This document shows positions 43,787 to 52,037 of a stretch of 64,000 bases of DNA, piece by piece. The position numbers and the translations under genes are program-made. Source of the DNA: Palsa-189 sp963803735 (GTDB lineage: Bacteria > Acidobacteriota > Terriglobia > Acidiferrales > UBA7541). The stretch covers positions 186,001 to 250,000 of the forward strand of contig CAWDNV010000019.1 in the NCBI GenBank assembly GCA_963803735.1, read 5' to 3'. The notes beneath the pieces are model-generated. The model had not been told where the DNA came from. It made no database searches and saw only the letters and a program-made list of their open reading frames with translations. Within the stretch, counting starts at the first letter, position 1. Each line of letters starts with the position of its first letter.

Positions 43787-44947
43787 CTAGCTTACGAACG
43801 TCATTTGTGTTGCGTGTCTTTCGGACCGAGCCAGCAATCTCGAATAAAAGCCCTCTACATGGCGATAAAAGCGCAGCTGCCCGCCTTTGAGCCATATGCC
43901 CTGGCAATAATGGCGAAGAGGCTCTGCGCCTAATTGCGTCAGGGCGGCGGCGGCAATCTGATCGGTGATGACGGGGATGGCGCTGAGCTCAAAGCCCTGA
44001 TACGCGCTGGAGGCTGCCTTGAGCAGAGACGCCACGACACCGGGAACGTTCGAGTCTGGGAGCGTCGGATGCAGCAATAGATCACAGCGATTCTCTATGT
44101 AGCTGAAGTTGACCCCCAGAGGACCGCGATAGGCAATGGCCGCCGCGATCGGCTCATTCTTGTATCCGCGATACGCCAGCCACACGCGGCGGGTTCGCCG
44201 GAGCCCCACTTTGCGATACATTTCGTCCACAGCTTTGAACTCCACGTCCTCTTTCAATTCCTCCGCAGTTACGTAAACACTGCCTCGCGCGGCGGTGGCA
44301 ATCGCGCAAAGCGGTTCCTTGTGGGAAGCGCTGTAGGGCACGACGCGGATTTCTTTTTGCGCCGGCAAAGCTAGTTTTCTCGGCAGTGCAAAATACATAT
44401 GCCGCTGCACCGAAGAGAAAGAGTCGCCAATCGTCTGGACCATGGAGCCGAATACCCGTGAGGGAAAGCGGTTCTCGGGCCGAAACCAATTCTGGGAGGA
44501 CTCATCGGTGCCCTTTAAAAAGCTGGCCGCCGAGCCGGCAAGCATCACCGCGCGTGAGGCGTATGGATTGTTTTCGGAGACAAGGTGCTGGGAGGTCCAT
44601 CCATTCCGGGCGGTGCGCCACACGGCAATCGATGCGCGGCCGCGCTTTTGATCGCCGGCAGTGAGCACGTAGAGAAGCGAGTCTCCGCTCTTTAACATGC
44701 GCCGCCAGTTGTCTTTCACCTGCTCCAAATGAGGCAGAAGCCGAGCCGCTTTGTCTGGATAAAGAAAGCCGGTGCGCTCGTAGAGGGCGAAGATCTCATC
44801 AACGGGCAAAGCATTCACCTGGACGCCGTACGCCTCGTACACGTCCGCCAATCGTGGCAAGCTGTTGATGATTTCCTGGTCTCGAGCATCAATCGGCATA
44901 TGTTTGGGCCATTTCTCGGGCGTCTCGCCCGGCAACCCCAATTTCAA
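43787..44947 (-). CDS. GNAT-like protein of unknown function
   Basis: The 386-residue product has no clear signature. The C-terminal half (VWLAYRGYKNEPIAAAIAYR and VVASLLKAASSAYQGFELSA) has the strand-helix rhythm of an acetyltransferase fold, and the N-terminal half (LPRLADVYEAYGVQVNALPV) is helical. Acetyl-CoA binding residues cannot be assigned. An ATG at 44899 (MPIDARDQ) is an alternative start. Pairing with a methyltransferase suggests a small modification unit. Confidence 0.6.
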   Translation of the reverse strand: MKLGLPGETPEKWPKHMPIDARDQEIINSLPRLADVYEAYGVQVNALPVDEIFALYERTGFLYPDKAARLLPHLEQVKDNWRRMLKSGDSLLYVLTAGDQKRGRASIAVWRTARNGWTSQHLVSENNPYASRAVMLAGSAASFLKGTDESSQNWFRPENRFPSRVFGSMVQTIGDSFSSVQRHMYFALPRKLALPAQKEIRVVPYSASHKEPLCAIATAARGSVYVTAEELKEDVEFKAVDEMYRKVGLRRTRRVWLAYRGYKNEPIAAAIAYRGPLGVNFSYIENRCDLLLHPTLPDSNVPGVVASLLKAASSAYQGFELSAIPVITDQIAAAALTQLGAEPLRHYCQGIWLKGGQLRFYRHVEGFYSRLLARSERHATQMTFVS

Positions 44948-45706
44948 ATTGCCTGCTGCAACCCCTCAGCCCCTCTCTTCCATTCAAAAAAATCGAGAAC
45001 TAGGCACAGAAAGCCAGCTAGTTCAGGCTTACGAACCACTTAGGTATAGGGGTTATGGCCGATGTTTCAGAATGGGCCGTTAGTACTGTTTCTCGGGTCG
45101 CGCTCGAACGAACTATTAACAGCTTCGCTACAGCTTCGAGAGCGTCTTTCGAGTCCACGCTGTTTCGAGCGATTTCGGAAGGCCTAAATGGGAATGATTA
45201 ACTGGCTCATAAGCGACAGAATGGAAGTGACTTAAGACGATGCCGAATCGCGTTTGGGGGATCGCTCCGGCAGCACGAAATCCGCAGTTGAAGCTCCCAT
45301 TGGTCGCATGGGTTCGACGCACGATAGCGTAAAATCTTGCGCGCGGCGACAACCCCTTCCTGCCGGGATCGCATTCGTAGACGAAGCTAAGCAAGGTTGT
45401 ATCGAAGGCGCTAATAGTCCGCTCGCTTAGTCTGTGCTGAAACAGTACGAATGGTCCATTTTTGCCGCACCAACCGTAGCCCTATAACTGCAGTCTGTTT
45501 GTGAGTTCGTCAGAAATGCCGTGCCTGGAGGAAGTGATTCATGCGAAGGACTTGTCCATGCTGACCCCGGTTTGCCATTGGACGGTTTGCGCAATGCGAA
45601 AGCAGATTAACTTTCCGCGAACTGAAGCGCCCCGCGATTCACAGCCCGATCACGCTCCACGCTGGATCCTACCTTCTGTGCTCGCGTCGCAAGATAGGGG
45701 GCGGCA
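44948..45706. other. 759-base region without a firm gene
   Basis: Only weak candidates are present. A 48-codon frame at 45055-45201 (+) has AGGGG four bases before its ATG. A 69-codon frame at 45501-45710 (+) starts with GTG and its TGA overlaps the GTG of the next gene. Neither resembles a known family. The rest is AT/GC-mixed sequence without terminator-like hairpins. Confidence 0.4.
45055..45201 (+). CDS. candidate 48-residue small protein
   Basis: The frame begins MADVSEWAVSTVSRVALERT, is preceded by AGGGG at a good distance, and ends with TAA at 45199-45201. It is helical in appearance and has no known relatives that I recognise. Length alone could arise by chance, so support rests only on the ribosome-binding site. 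Confidence 0.2.
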   Translation: MADVSEWAVSTVSRVALERTINSFATASRASFESTLFRAISEGLNGND

Positions 45707-45710
45707 GTGA
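45501..45710 (+). CDS. candidate 69-residue protein upstream of the hydrolase
   Basis: A GTG-initiated frame whose TGA stop (45708-45710) overlaps the GTG start of the alpha/beta hydrolase (45707), the arrangement used for translational coupling. The sequence contains three cysteines and no recognised motif. The overlap is the only support. Confidence 0.22.
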   Translation: MSSSEMPCLEEVIHAKDLSMLTPVCHWTVCAMRKQINFPRTEAPRDSQPDHAPRWILPSVLASQDRGRQ

Positions 45711-46420
45711 TATTTCTTCTTGTACACGGCTCCTTTCACGGCGGCTGGTGCTGGAGTCGTGTCATTCCTCTACTGCGCGCCGCAGGCCACGAGGTGTTTG
45801 CTCCCACCCTGACCGGCATGGGCGAGCGCAGCCATTTGCTCCGGCCGGAAGTCGGCTTAGCTACCTATATTGACGATATCCGGCAGGTGATCGAATTCGA
45901 GGATTTGAATGGTCATCTCGTTCTTGTGGGTCACAGTTACTCCGGAATGGTCATTGATGGTGTAGCCGAGGCCATTCCCCAAAGAATCACCCGCTTGATC
46001 TATCTCGACGCGGTCGTTCTCGAAGGTGGCCAATCGTTCTTCGACGCCTGTAGGCCAGAAATTGTAGAGGCCGGCCGCGAACTGACGCGCACTTACGGGG
46101 ATGGCTGGAAAATGCCCCCCTTGCCTCCCGAGATGTTCGGTATCAGCGCTGAGGCGGACCGGGGGTGGGTGAGCGCGAAACTAACGCCGCAGACCTGGCG
46201 CAGTTTTGAGGATCGCAGTTCGGTTCAGAGCGCAGCCGGACGGCGCATTCCGCGTGCCTACATTGCTTGCACATCGCCTCGCTACAATCCATGGAGCATT
46301 GATCCAGCGATTCGTGCCCGCGAGCGAGGATTCGCTTATCGTGAACTTGCAACTGGCCATGACGCTATGATCACCGCTCCATCCGAGGTTGCAACTACCC
46401 TCATCGAGTTGGCCTCCTGA
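45707..46420 (+). CDS. alpha/beta hydrolase (EstC / salicylate-esterase-like)
   Basis: The 237-residue enzyme has the oxyanion-hole start FLLVHGSFHGGWCW, the nucleophile elbow GHSYSG, and a catalytic His in TGHDAM near the C-terminus, all typical of the small esterase group that includes plant methyl-salicylate esterases and bacterial EstC. The substrate is unknown. A GTG start follows ATAGGGGGC. Confidence 0.87.
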   Translation: MIFLLVHGSFHGGWCWSRVIPLLRAAGHEVFAPTLTGMGERSHLLRPEVGLATYIDDIRQVIEFEDLNGHLVLVGHSYSGMVIDGVAEAIPQRITRLIYLDAVVLEGGQSFFDACRPEIVEAGRELTRTYGDGWKMPPLPPEMFGISAEADRGWVSAKLTPQTWRSFEDRSSVQSAAGRRIPRAYIACTSPRYNPWSIDPAIRARERGFAYRELATGHDAMITAPSEVATTLIELAS

Positions 46421-46613
46421 CGATGCCCCATTGCGTAACACAAGCTCGTTGCTGTCGAGCGACTGGCCGGATATAATTCGTAGGCTTTACGAAAAAGTTA
46501 TGGGCGCTGGTATTCTGTCGCTTGTTCGTACATCGGTGAGAGCCCATCCTCTCGGAAGGGCCGACTGACACCAGAAGTGACACCGCCCAAATAGGCTCTC
46601 CGTAAGTTATGAC

Positions 46614-46690
46614 GGGCCTGTAGCTCAGGTGGCTAGAGCGCACCCCTGATAAGGGTGAGGTCGACTGTTCAAGTCAGTCCAGGCCCACCA
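46614..46690 (+). tRNA. tRNA-Ile(GAT)
   Basis: The 77-base sequence folds as a cloverleaf: acceptor GGGCCTG pairs with CAGGCCC, D-arm GCTC..GAGC, anticodon stem ACCCC/GGGGT-like with loop CTGATAA and anticodon GAT (46638-46640), T-loop TTCAAGT and encoded CCA (46688-46690). It stands alone, outside an rRNA operon. TATAAT at 46472-46477 is too far upstream to be its clear promoter. Confidence 0.95.
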
Positions 46691-46725
46691 TTCTTTTGAA
46701 GAAGTTCTTGGTGGATGTTCCGGCG

Positions 46726-47112
46726 CTACCAGCGCGGCTCTTTCGGCTGGCGGGCCGCTCCGCTGTAGTCTTCTGTAGAAAATCTACCTCGTCCGCGTGG
46801 TCCGCCGCCTCTTTTATCGCCAGCATCACGCGAACCGAAACCGCTGCCGCTGCGAGGGCCGCCAGCCGTCTTCGGCGTGGCTTCATTGACCCGCAGAGCG
46901 CGGCCAGCGACTTCTTTTCCGTTTAGATCGCTCATGGCTTTTGCGGCTTCTTCGTCTTTCGCCATTTCAACAAAGGCGAATCCACGCGGCTGACCGGTTT
47001 CCCGATCGTTCACGATGTGGATGCGCGTAACTTGTCCGAAAGGCTCAAAGAGGGCGCGTAGTTCGGTCTCCGTGGTTTGGAAGCTCATATTCCCAACAAA
47101 TAAATTCTTCAT
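46726..47112 (-). CDS. RRM-type RNA-binding protein
   Basis: The 128-residue protein has one RNA-recognition motif with RNP2 LFVGNM and RNP1 RGFAFVEM, followed by a Gly/Arg-rich tail (RGGGPRGRGRF). Such small proteins bind single-stranded RNA and in cyanobacteria are cold-induced. The frame is open further upstream, but AGGAGA nine bases before the ATG at 47112 fixes the start (MKNLFVGN). A terminator-like hairpin lies in its leader (47185-47216). Confidence 0.92.
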   Translation of the reverse strand: MKNLFVGNMSFQTTETELRALFEPFGQVTRIHIVNDRETGQPRGFAFVEMAKDEEAAKAMSDLNGKEVAGRALRVNEATPKTAGGPRSGSGFGSRDAGDKRGGGPRGRGRFSTEDYSGAARQPKEPRW

Positions 47113-47184
47113 GGTACTTTCTCCTGATTGTGTGTATTCCTTGGCCCCGGCGCGGCTCTGGTGCTTCCCTAATCTGGCGAACAA

Positions 47185-47216
47185 CAAAAAAGGCCACGAG
47201 TTGTGACTCGCAGCCC
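47185..47216 (-). terminator. terminator-like hairpin 73 bases upstream of the RRM gene
   Basis: On the minus strand GGCTGCGAGT-CACA-ACTCGTGGCC forms a ten-base-pair stem (two G-U pairs), directly followed by TTTTTT. It could end a transcript coming from the XRE gene or act as an attenuator for the RRM gene. Confidence 0.65.
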
Positions 47217-47467
47217 CTTTAAACGAATCAAAAGGTTTTTACAAGAGCAACAAACGCACTTAGAGTATACCACGGCTTTTCAAAAGCGCCGGACGGTACC
47301 CTTGCAGCCGTTGTCCAAATCCGCCAAGCGCACGTCCGCAGTTGGATTGAATTTCCCCGCAGCCGCAAAGCGCGGGTTTTCGTGCTTCCGAAGCTGGCGG
47401 TTTTTATGAACGATCTCGGCCAATGCTACTGCGTTTGGGTTTGTCGGTCTTAGTGCTGCAGAAATTA
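47217..47467. other. spacer between RRM leader and XRE gene
   Basis: No supported gene. A 68-codon frame on the plus strand (47203-47409) overlaps the hairpin, has no ribosome-binding site and a composition typical of chance reading. Confidence 0.3.
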
Positions 47468-47785
47468 TCAGGAGATGGAGGCCATCAGCTTGCCGGGTTT
47501 TACACTTAAAACGCGGGCCAAGGCGACGACGGTGATTAGGCTGATGTTACATTCACCGCGTTCCACCATTCCGACGTAATTCCGGTGCAGTCCCACCAAT
47601 TCTGCCAATCCTTCTTGGGAGAGGTTGCGCTTCATGCGAAGTTTACGCAGCTCGGCTCCGAAAAGAAGCAGCGCACCACCGATATTTGGGTCATTGTCGT
47701 CATCCCTCGGGCGTGCGACTGTATGTCGGGCTTGTTGGGTTCTCGCCCACACATCCAAAGTTTTTAATCTGCCAGCATGGGTCAT
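47468..47785 (-). CDS. XRE-family helix-turn-helix regulator
   Basis: The 105-residue protein has a Cro/C1-type domain in its C-terminal half: ELRKLRMKRNLSQEGLAELVGLHRNYVGMVERGECNIS, ending with ALARVLSVKPGKLM. The N-terminal ~40 residues are basic and disordered, and an internal start is possible. The last part closely follows regulators of restriction-modification (C proteins), but no R-M genes are near. Confidence 0.83.
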   Translation of the reverse strand: MTHAGRLKTLDVWARTQQARHTVARPRDDDNDPNIGGALLLFGAELRKLRMKRNLSQEGLAELVGLHRNYVGMVERGECNISLITVVALARVLSVKPGKLMASIS

Positions 47786-47955
47786 GGCTCGTACCGCCTA
47801 ATTGCTTGAGCCAAGAGATTCAAGCTCTCTCTTACGCACCACAAACAACATACTCCGCAAGTCTGCGAAGCCGGTTCTCAATTGCCTCGCAGTTCGAGCA
47901 AAGGCTGCAGGAGCCGTCGCCCTTGAAACCGGCGAAGGCTCCCGCAGGCAATACT

Positions 47956-50900
47956 TTAGAATTCAAGCCTCAGGGCAAACTGGATTTGCCGTTGGTTGTT
48001 TGCCAACTGCTTTTGGACCAAGCCTGAGGTCGCTTTCGGCGCTTCCGAGAATGGGCTCACGCTGCCCGTGCCTCCGTTGAATATATTGGTCCGCAGCCCA
48101 TCGCCGGTGAAGTTTGTATGGTTGAGGATGTTGAAAAACTCAGCCCGGAACTCCAGCATCCCGCCTTCTCCCAGGAAGCCGAGCTTTGTCTCCTTCACCA
48201 GTGAAAAGTCCCAATTCCTTTCGGGTGGCCCGCTCAGGATGTTCCGTCCGGCTGTGCCCAACTGGCCGATGAAGTTCGCAGCAGGACAGTTCTTCGGATC
48301 GGAAGGAGGCAGGAAAAAGCAAGCCGGCTGGTTAGGGCTCTGCGTTATGGGTGGCAGCGAGAACATGGCCGGATTAAACCATTGGTTGGGGTCGCCGGTG
48401 ATGACCGTCTTGGGATTGTAGACGATCGGGGTGTAGGCACACGGGTTCGTATCGGGGCCGGTCGCTGGTTGCGTCGGCGTGGAGGTGCAAGGATAGGCGG
48501 CCAGCAGAGCTGGCGTGTTGATATTTACCCGGTCGCCTTGCTGGGCCTGGGCAACTCCGGAATTCGATCTATTGGCATTGCTAATCGGCGAGAATGGTTG
48601 GCCGCTCTGGATGCTCACGATGCTGCTCATGTACCAGCCGTTCAGCGCCTTGGCCACAAAGCCATTCCCTGCCATGCGGTTCGGGAGGTGATACAGCGCG
48701 TTAAATTCCCAGTTGTTGGGGATATTAAAGCAGGCCGGGCCCTTGTCTACCGTGGGATCCAGCGGGTAAACGCCCAGCAGACCGCCTGAAACGATGCAGT
48801 CTTGTATATTGGATTGGCCCTGCGTTTCGTCGGTCACACGGCTATGCGTGTAGGCGGCTGAGAATTCCAGTCCATGGCTGGTCCGTTTTTGCAGCTCCAC
48901 TTCCAAAGCGTTGTAACGAGACGTTGCGAATGTGCCGACGTTGATATCGCTGCCATAGTTGGGGTTAATGTTTTGATAGGGGCTGGAACAACCCGCCGGT
49001 AGCGGAGTTCCGACGCAGCCGTTATCCCAGAATGGCACCTTGCCGGCGACGCACACGCTGGCAGGATTGCCGCAGGGACCAAAAGAGGTGGGCAGGATCG
49101 GATTGCCGTCTCGGACCATGGGCAGGTGAATTCCGTGGTTGCCTACATAGGCGACCGCGAGGGCCATGTTCCAGGGCAATTGCTGCTGAACGCTTGCGTT
49201 GTACTGGATCATGTACGGGCTCTGGTAGTTGTAGTCGATGAACGTAGGGGTAACGATACCTGGGTTGCTCGTACACGTGGCGATAGAATGGGCGAAGGTC
49301 CCCGAGCACGTGGGTTGGTAGAAGTTTAGTACCTGCGGGGGAATCGGAATTGGAAACCCGCCGCCAGCGGCATTCGTGGTGTTTAACACGCTCTGCCAAT
49401 CCGTTGTTGTGCATGGCAGGAAACCGGGTGTGCCCAGAGGGTTTGTATTGTTGTTCGCGTTCAAAAAGCCCGATGCGCAACCTGGCGGCAGAATATCAAT
49501 CAACGCCCCATACGGGAGGCCTCCGTTCGTAGTGCCTCCGAGGGCCGACCCGATGTTCCCCAAATCGTAATAGATTCCGGCACCGCCGCGGATGGCGGTC
49601 TTTCCGTTTCCAAAGAGGTCATAGGCAAAGCCAACCCTCGGGCTGAAATCTTTCAGCGTGTTGTTCTTGATCACTGGCCCGGGAGAAAAGAGACTGCTGT
49701 AATCGTCTACCAGGTGCGACTGCTTTCCCTGCAACTCGCGCGGCGTGTTCATGACTTCATAGCGCAAGCCCAGGTTGACGGTCAGCCTCTGTGTGGCTCG
49801 CCAGTCGTCCTGACCGTAGAAGCCATAGGTGTTGTAGAGGAAAAAGCGGTTTTCATTGGCCCAGGTGGGCGCGAACTCTACAACGGCGGGTATGTCCTGT
49901 AAGAAATCAGACAGTTGGTTGTATTGGAGCTGCCCATTAAACGAATTGGTAGCCTGGTCTCCTATATTGTATCTGTTAAGCAGCAGGCCAAATTTGAAGG
50001 AATGTTTTCCCCGGGTCCAGTTCACGTCGTCGCTCAGGGTGTAGATGTTCTGAATGCTGAACGTTGTGGGGGACGTATTGGCCGATCCGAACTCGGTATA
50101 CCCGCCGCCGCCGGAGCCGCTCATGTCGACTACGCCGGTGGAAAAACCCGGCACGAGTTGCGGACCGGTACCGCCCGGCAGGCCATTGTTATCGAGGGTG
50201 TTGCTGCTACGAGTGCGACTGAACGAAAACCGCGCCGTGTTGAGCACGGTAGGCGAAAAAGTGTGGTTCTCGGCAAGCGTAATCCACTGATTTCGAGCGG
50301 GTGCTAAGACGCGGAAAAAGGAGTAGTCTCCTTGGGTGTTATTTTGAAGCGCGTTGTCAATGGTATAGCGGGCAAAGAATGTGTCTGAGGCCGAGAAATT
50401 CTGGTCCACGCGCATCTGGCCGTAGTTCTCCGCGGTGGTGCTACCGTCGCTGCCGATTTGATGGGACGAGCCTGAACCATCCAAGAAATTGGGCATAGGC
50501 GCAAGCGCCAGCAGCGGAGCAGTATATTGGCTGAGAACCACGCCGCCATTCGCGGATAAAAATGGGTCAGAAGATTGGGCTAGATCCGGACAGGCCGCCT
50601 GGGAGATGAAAGTGCCGGCGCCGTAGTTGTTTGCGGCGCTGGCGCCCGCCGGGTGGCATCCCGGTGCAGGCACAACGTTGTTGATGGGGACCCCCAGGTT
50701 TAGCCGAACTCCCTCGTAGACTGCGTAGAAGAAGGTCTTGTCTTTCTTGATGGGGCCGCCAAAGGCTCCCCCGAATTGGTTCTTTTTAAGCGGCGCGATG
50801 GGGCTGCCCGCTTCGTTTTGGAAGAAGTCATTAGCATCGAGCGCGGAGTTGCGGAAATATTCAAAGACATCGCCGTGGAATTGGTTCGTTCCGCCCTTGC

Positions 50901-51645
50901 TGACGGCCACCATCTGGCTGCCCATGGCCAATCCATATTCAGCCTGGAAAGTGCCGGTTACGATTCTGTACTCCTTGATTCCGTCCAAACCCAGGGCGTC
51001 ACCGGAATCGCCGGCTACGGGGCTGCGGCCGTTGCTGGTCTGCAGGATGGCCCCATCCAAAGTGAAATTATTGGATCGCACCGGCGCTCCGTTCACGCTA
51101 AAGGTCGTGCCCGACGAGTTACGTTGGTTTTTGTCCTGGTTGACGCCCGGCTGATAGAGAGCCAGGTCAATATAGTTCCGGCCGTTGAGCGGCAACTCCG
51201 CCATGCTCTGCTCGTTGACGGTGGCTCCCAGGGTGGAGTCCTGTGTATTCACCAGGGGTATTTCGCTGCTGACGGTGACCTGCTGCGCGGTAGCACCCAC
51301 TTGCAGAGCAAAGTTAACCACGCCCTGCTGGGTGACTTCGAGAGTCATGCCCGTTCGGTTCTCGGTCCTGAACCCGGCGGCCTCGGCTTTCGCTTCATAG
51401 TGACCCACTGGCAATTCCGGGAAGCGATAGCTGCCGTCCTGCTCCGTCATCTGCGTACGCGTGAGGTTGGTATCCGTATTCCTCACGGTCACCGTGGCGC
51501 CGGCGATTGACGCGCCGGACGAGTCCTTGACCGTCCCCAGAATCGCGCCTGTGGGCAATTGGGCCACCACCGGAATCGCAGCCAAAATGAGCACGGCCAT
51601 AACGCCAATTGTCTTTCTCCCTATCCACTCACGAAACACTCCCAT
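47956..51645 (-). CDS. Oar-type TonB-dependent outer-membrane receptor, second copy
   Basis: The protein (about 1229 residues from this start) has a signal peptide (MAVLILAAIPVVAQ), the carboxypeptidase-regulatory-like domain (GAILGTVKDSSGASIAGATV), a plug (LPLNGRNYIDLALYQPGVNQ) and a long barrel ending IQFALRLEF with terminal Phe. The frame opens at 51693, but GAGGAGG before the ATG at 51645 (MGVFREW) sets the start. It shares architecture with the 16360-19923 receptor but the two differ widely in sequence, so they are not a recent duplication. Confidence 0.92.
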   Translation of the reverse strand: MGVFREWIGRKTIGVMAVLILAAIPVVAQLPTGAILGTVKDSSGASIAGATVTVRNTDTNLTRTQMTEQDGSYRFPELPVGHYEAKAEAAGFRTENRTGMTLEVTQQGVVNFALQVGATAQQVTVSSEIPLVNTQDSTLGATVNEQSMAELPLNGRNYIDLALYQPGVNQDKNQRNSSGTTFSVNGAPVRSNNFTLDGAILQTSNGRSPVAGDSGDALGLDGIKEYRIVTGTFQAEYGLAMGSQMVAVSKGGTNQFHGDVFEYFRNSALDANDFFQNEAGSPIAPLKKNQFGGAFGGPIKKDKTFFYAVYEGVRLNLGVPINNVVPAPGCHPAGASAANNYGAGTFISQAACPDLAQSSDPFLSANGGVVLSQYTAPLLALAPMPNFLDGSGSSHQIGSDGSTTAENYGQMRVDQNFSASDTFFARYTIDNALQNNTQGDYSFFRVLAPARNQWITLAENHTFSPTVLNTARFSFSRTRSSNTLDNNGLPGGTGPQLVPGFSTGVVDMSGSGGGGYTEFGSANTSPTTFSIQNIYTLSDDVNWTRGKHSFKFGLLLNRYNIGDQATNSFNGQLQYNQLSDFLQDIPAVVEFAPTWANENRFFLYNTYGFYGQDDWRATQRLTVNLGLRYEVMNTPRELQGKQSHLVDDYSSLFSPGPVIKNNTLKDFSPRVGFAYDLFGNGKTAIRGGAGIYYDLGNIGSALGGTTNGGLPYGALIDILPPGCASGFLNANNNTNPLGTPGFLPCTTTDWQSVLNTTNAAGGGFPIPIPPQVLNFYQPTCSGTFAHSIATCTSNPGIVTPTFIDYNYQSPYMIQYNASVQQQLPWNMALAVAYVGNHGIHLPMVRDGNPILPTSFGPCGNPASVCVAGKVPFWDNGCVGTPLPAGCSSPYQNINPNYGSDINVGTFATSRYNALEVELQKRTSHGLEFSAAYTHSRVTDETQGQSNIQDCIVSGGLLGVYPLDPTVDKGPACFNIPNNWEFNALYHLPNRMAGNGFVAKALNGWYMSSIVSIQSGQPFSPISNANRSNSGVAQAQQGDRVNINTPALLAAYPCTSTPTQPATGPDTNPCAYTPIVYNPKTVITGDPNQWFNPAMFSLPPITQSPNQPACFFLPPSDPKNCPAANFIGQLGTAGRNILSGPPERNWDFSLVKETKLGFLGEGGMLEFRAEFFNILNHTNFTGDGLRTNIFNGGTGSVSPFSEAPKATSGLVQKQLANNQRQIQFALRLEF

Positions 51646-51999
51646 GTTTCCTCCTCTGGCGGGGCAGCAAGCCAACCGCCCCATCTTTGTCAATGACGGC
51701 TGCCGCGGTGACCGTTAGACGCCACCGCTTCGGTTTATTTTGAGATTCCGAAGATGCGTCCGAAATTAGCTTGTCTAGACAGCGCTACCGGGAACAACAC
51801 ACCCACAGTCGCACGAGCGCACATGTAACTCTTATTGGCTCGGGCCATCTGCAACGCTACGGATTTTATTTACGCCCCCTTTTCACAAGAACCGGAAGAA
51901 AGGGCCTGGAACTGCACCTTGGGAAGGGCCTACGAACTTGCCGTGGGAAAGGTCCCCGACGTGTGGATGCGGTTTAACATTGCGCAAAGATAAAGTCAA
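51646..51999. other. upstream region of the second Oar-type receptor
   Basis: About 350 bases without a supported gene. No clear promoter stands out on the minus strand. The right part leads into the ISNCY insertion. Confidence 0.3.
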
Positions 52000-52037
52000 C
52001 AGCTATGTGGAATTTGTCACAGCAAGATGAGAATGTC
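52000..52037 (+). repeat. 38-base direct repeat, left copy
   Basis: CAGCTATGTGGAATTTGTCA and the next 18 bases recur without mismatch at 53428-53465, on the other side of the ISNCY element. It is too long for a target duplication; it is probably the outer part of a related element's left end. Confidence 0.9.

Noticed and set aside
45128..45394. 88-codon frame on the minus strand
   Set aside because: No ribosome-binding site, composition like a chance frame, overlaps the better small-frame candidate on the other strand.
47203..47409. 68-codon frame on the plus strand
   Set aside because: It runs through the terminator-like hairpin and has no ribosome-binding site or recognisable motif.
47468..47785. 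XRE regulator as restriction-modification control protein
   Set aside because: No methylase or nuclease gene is nearby.
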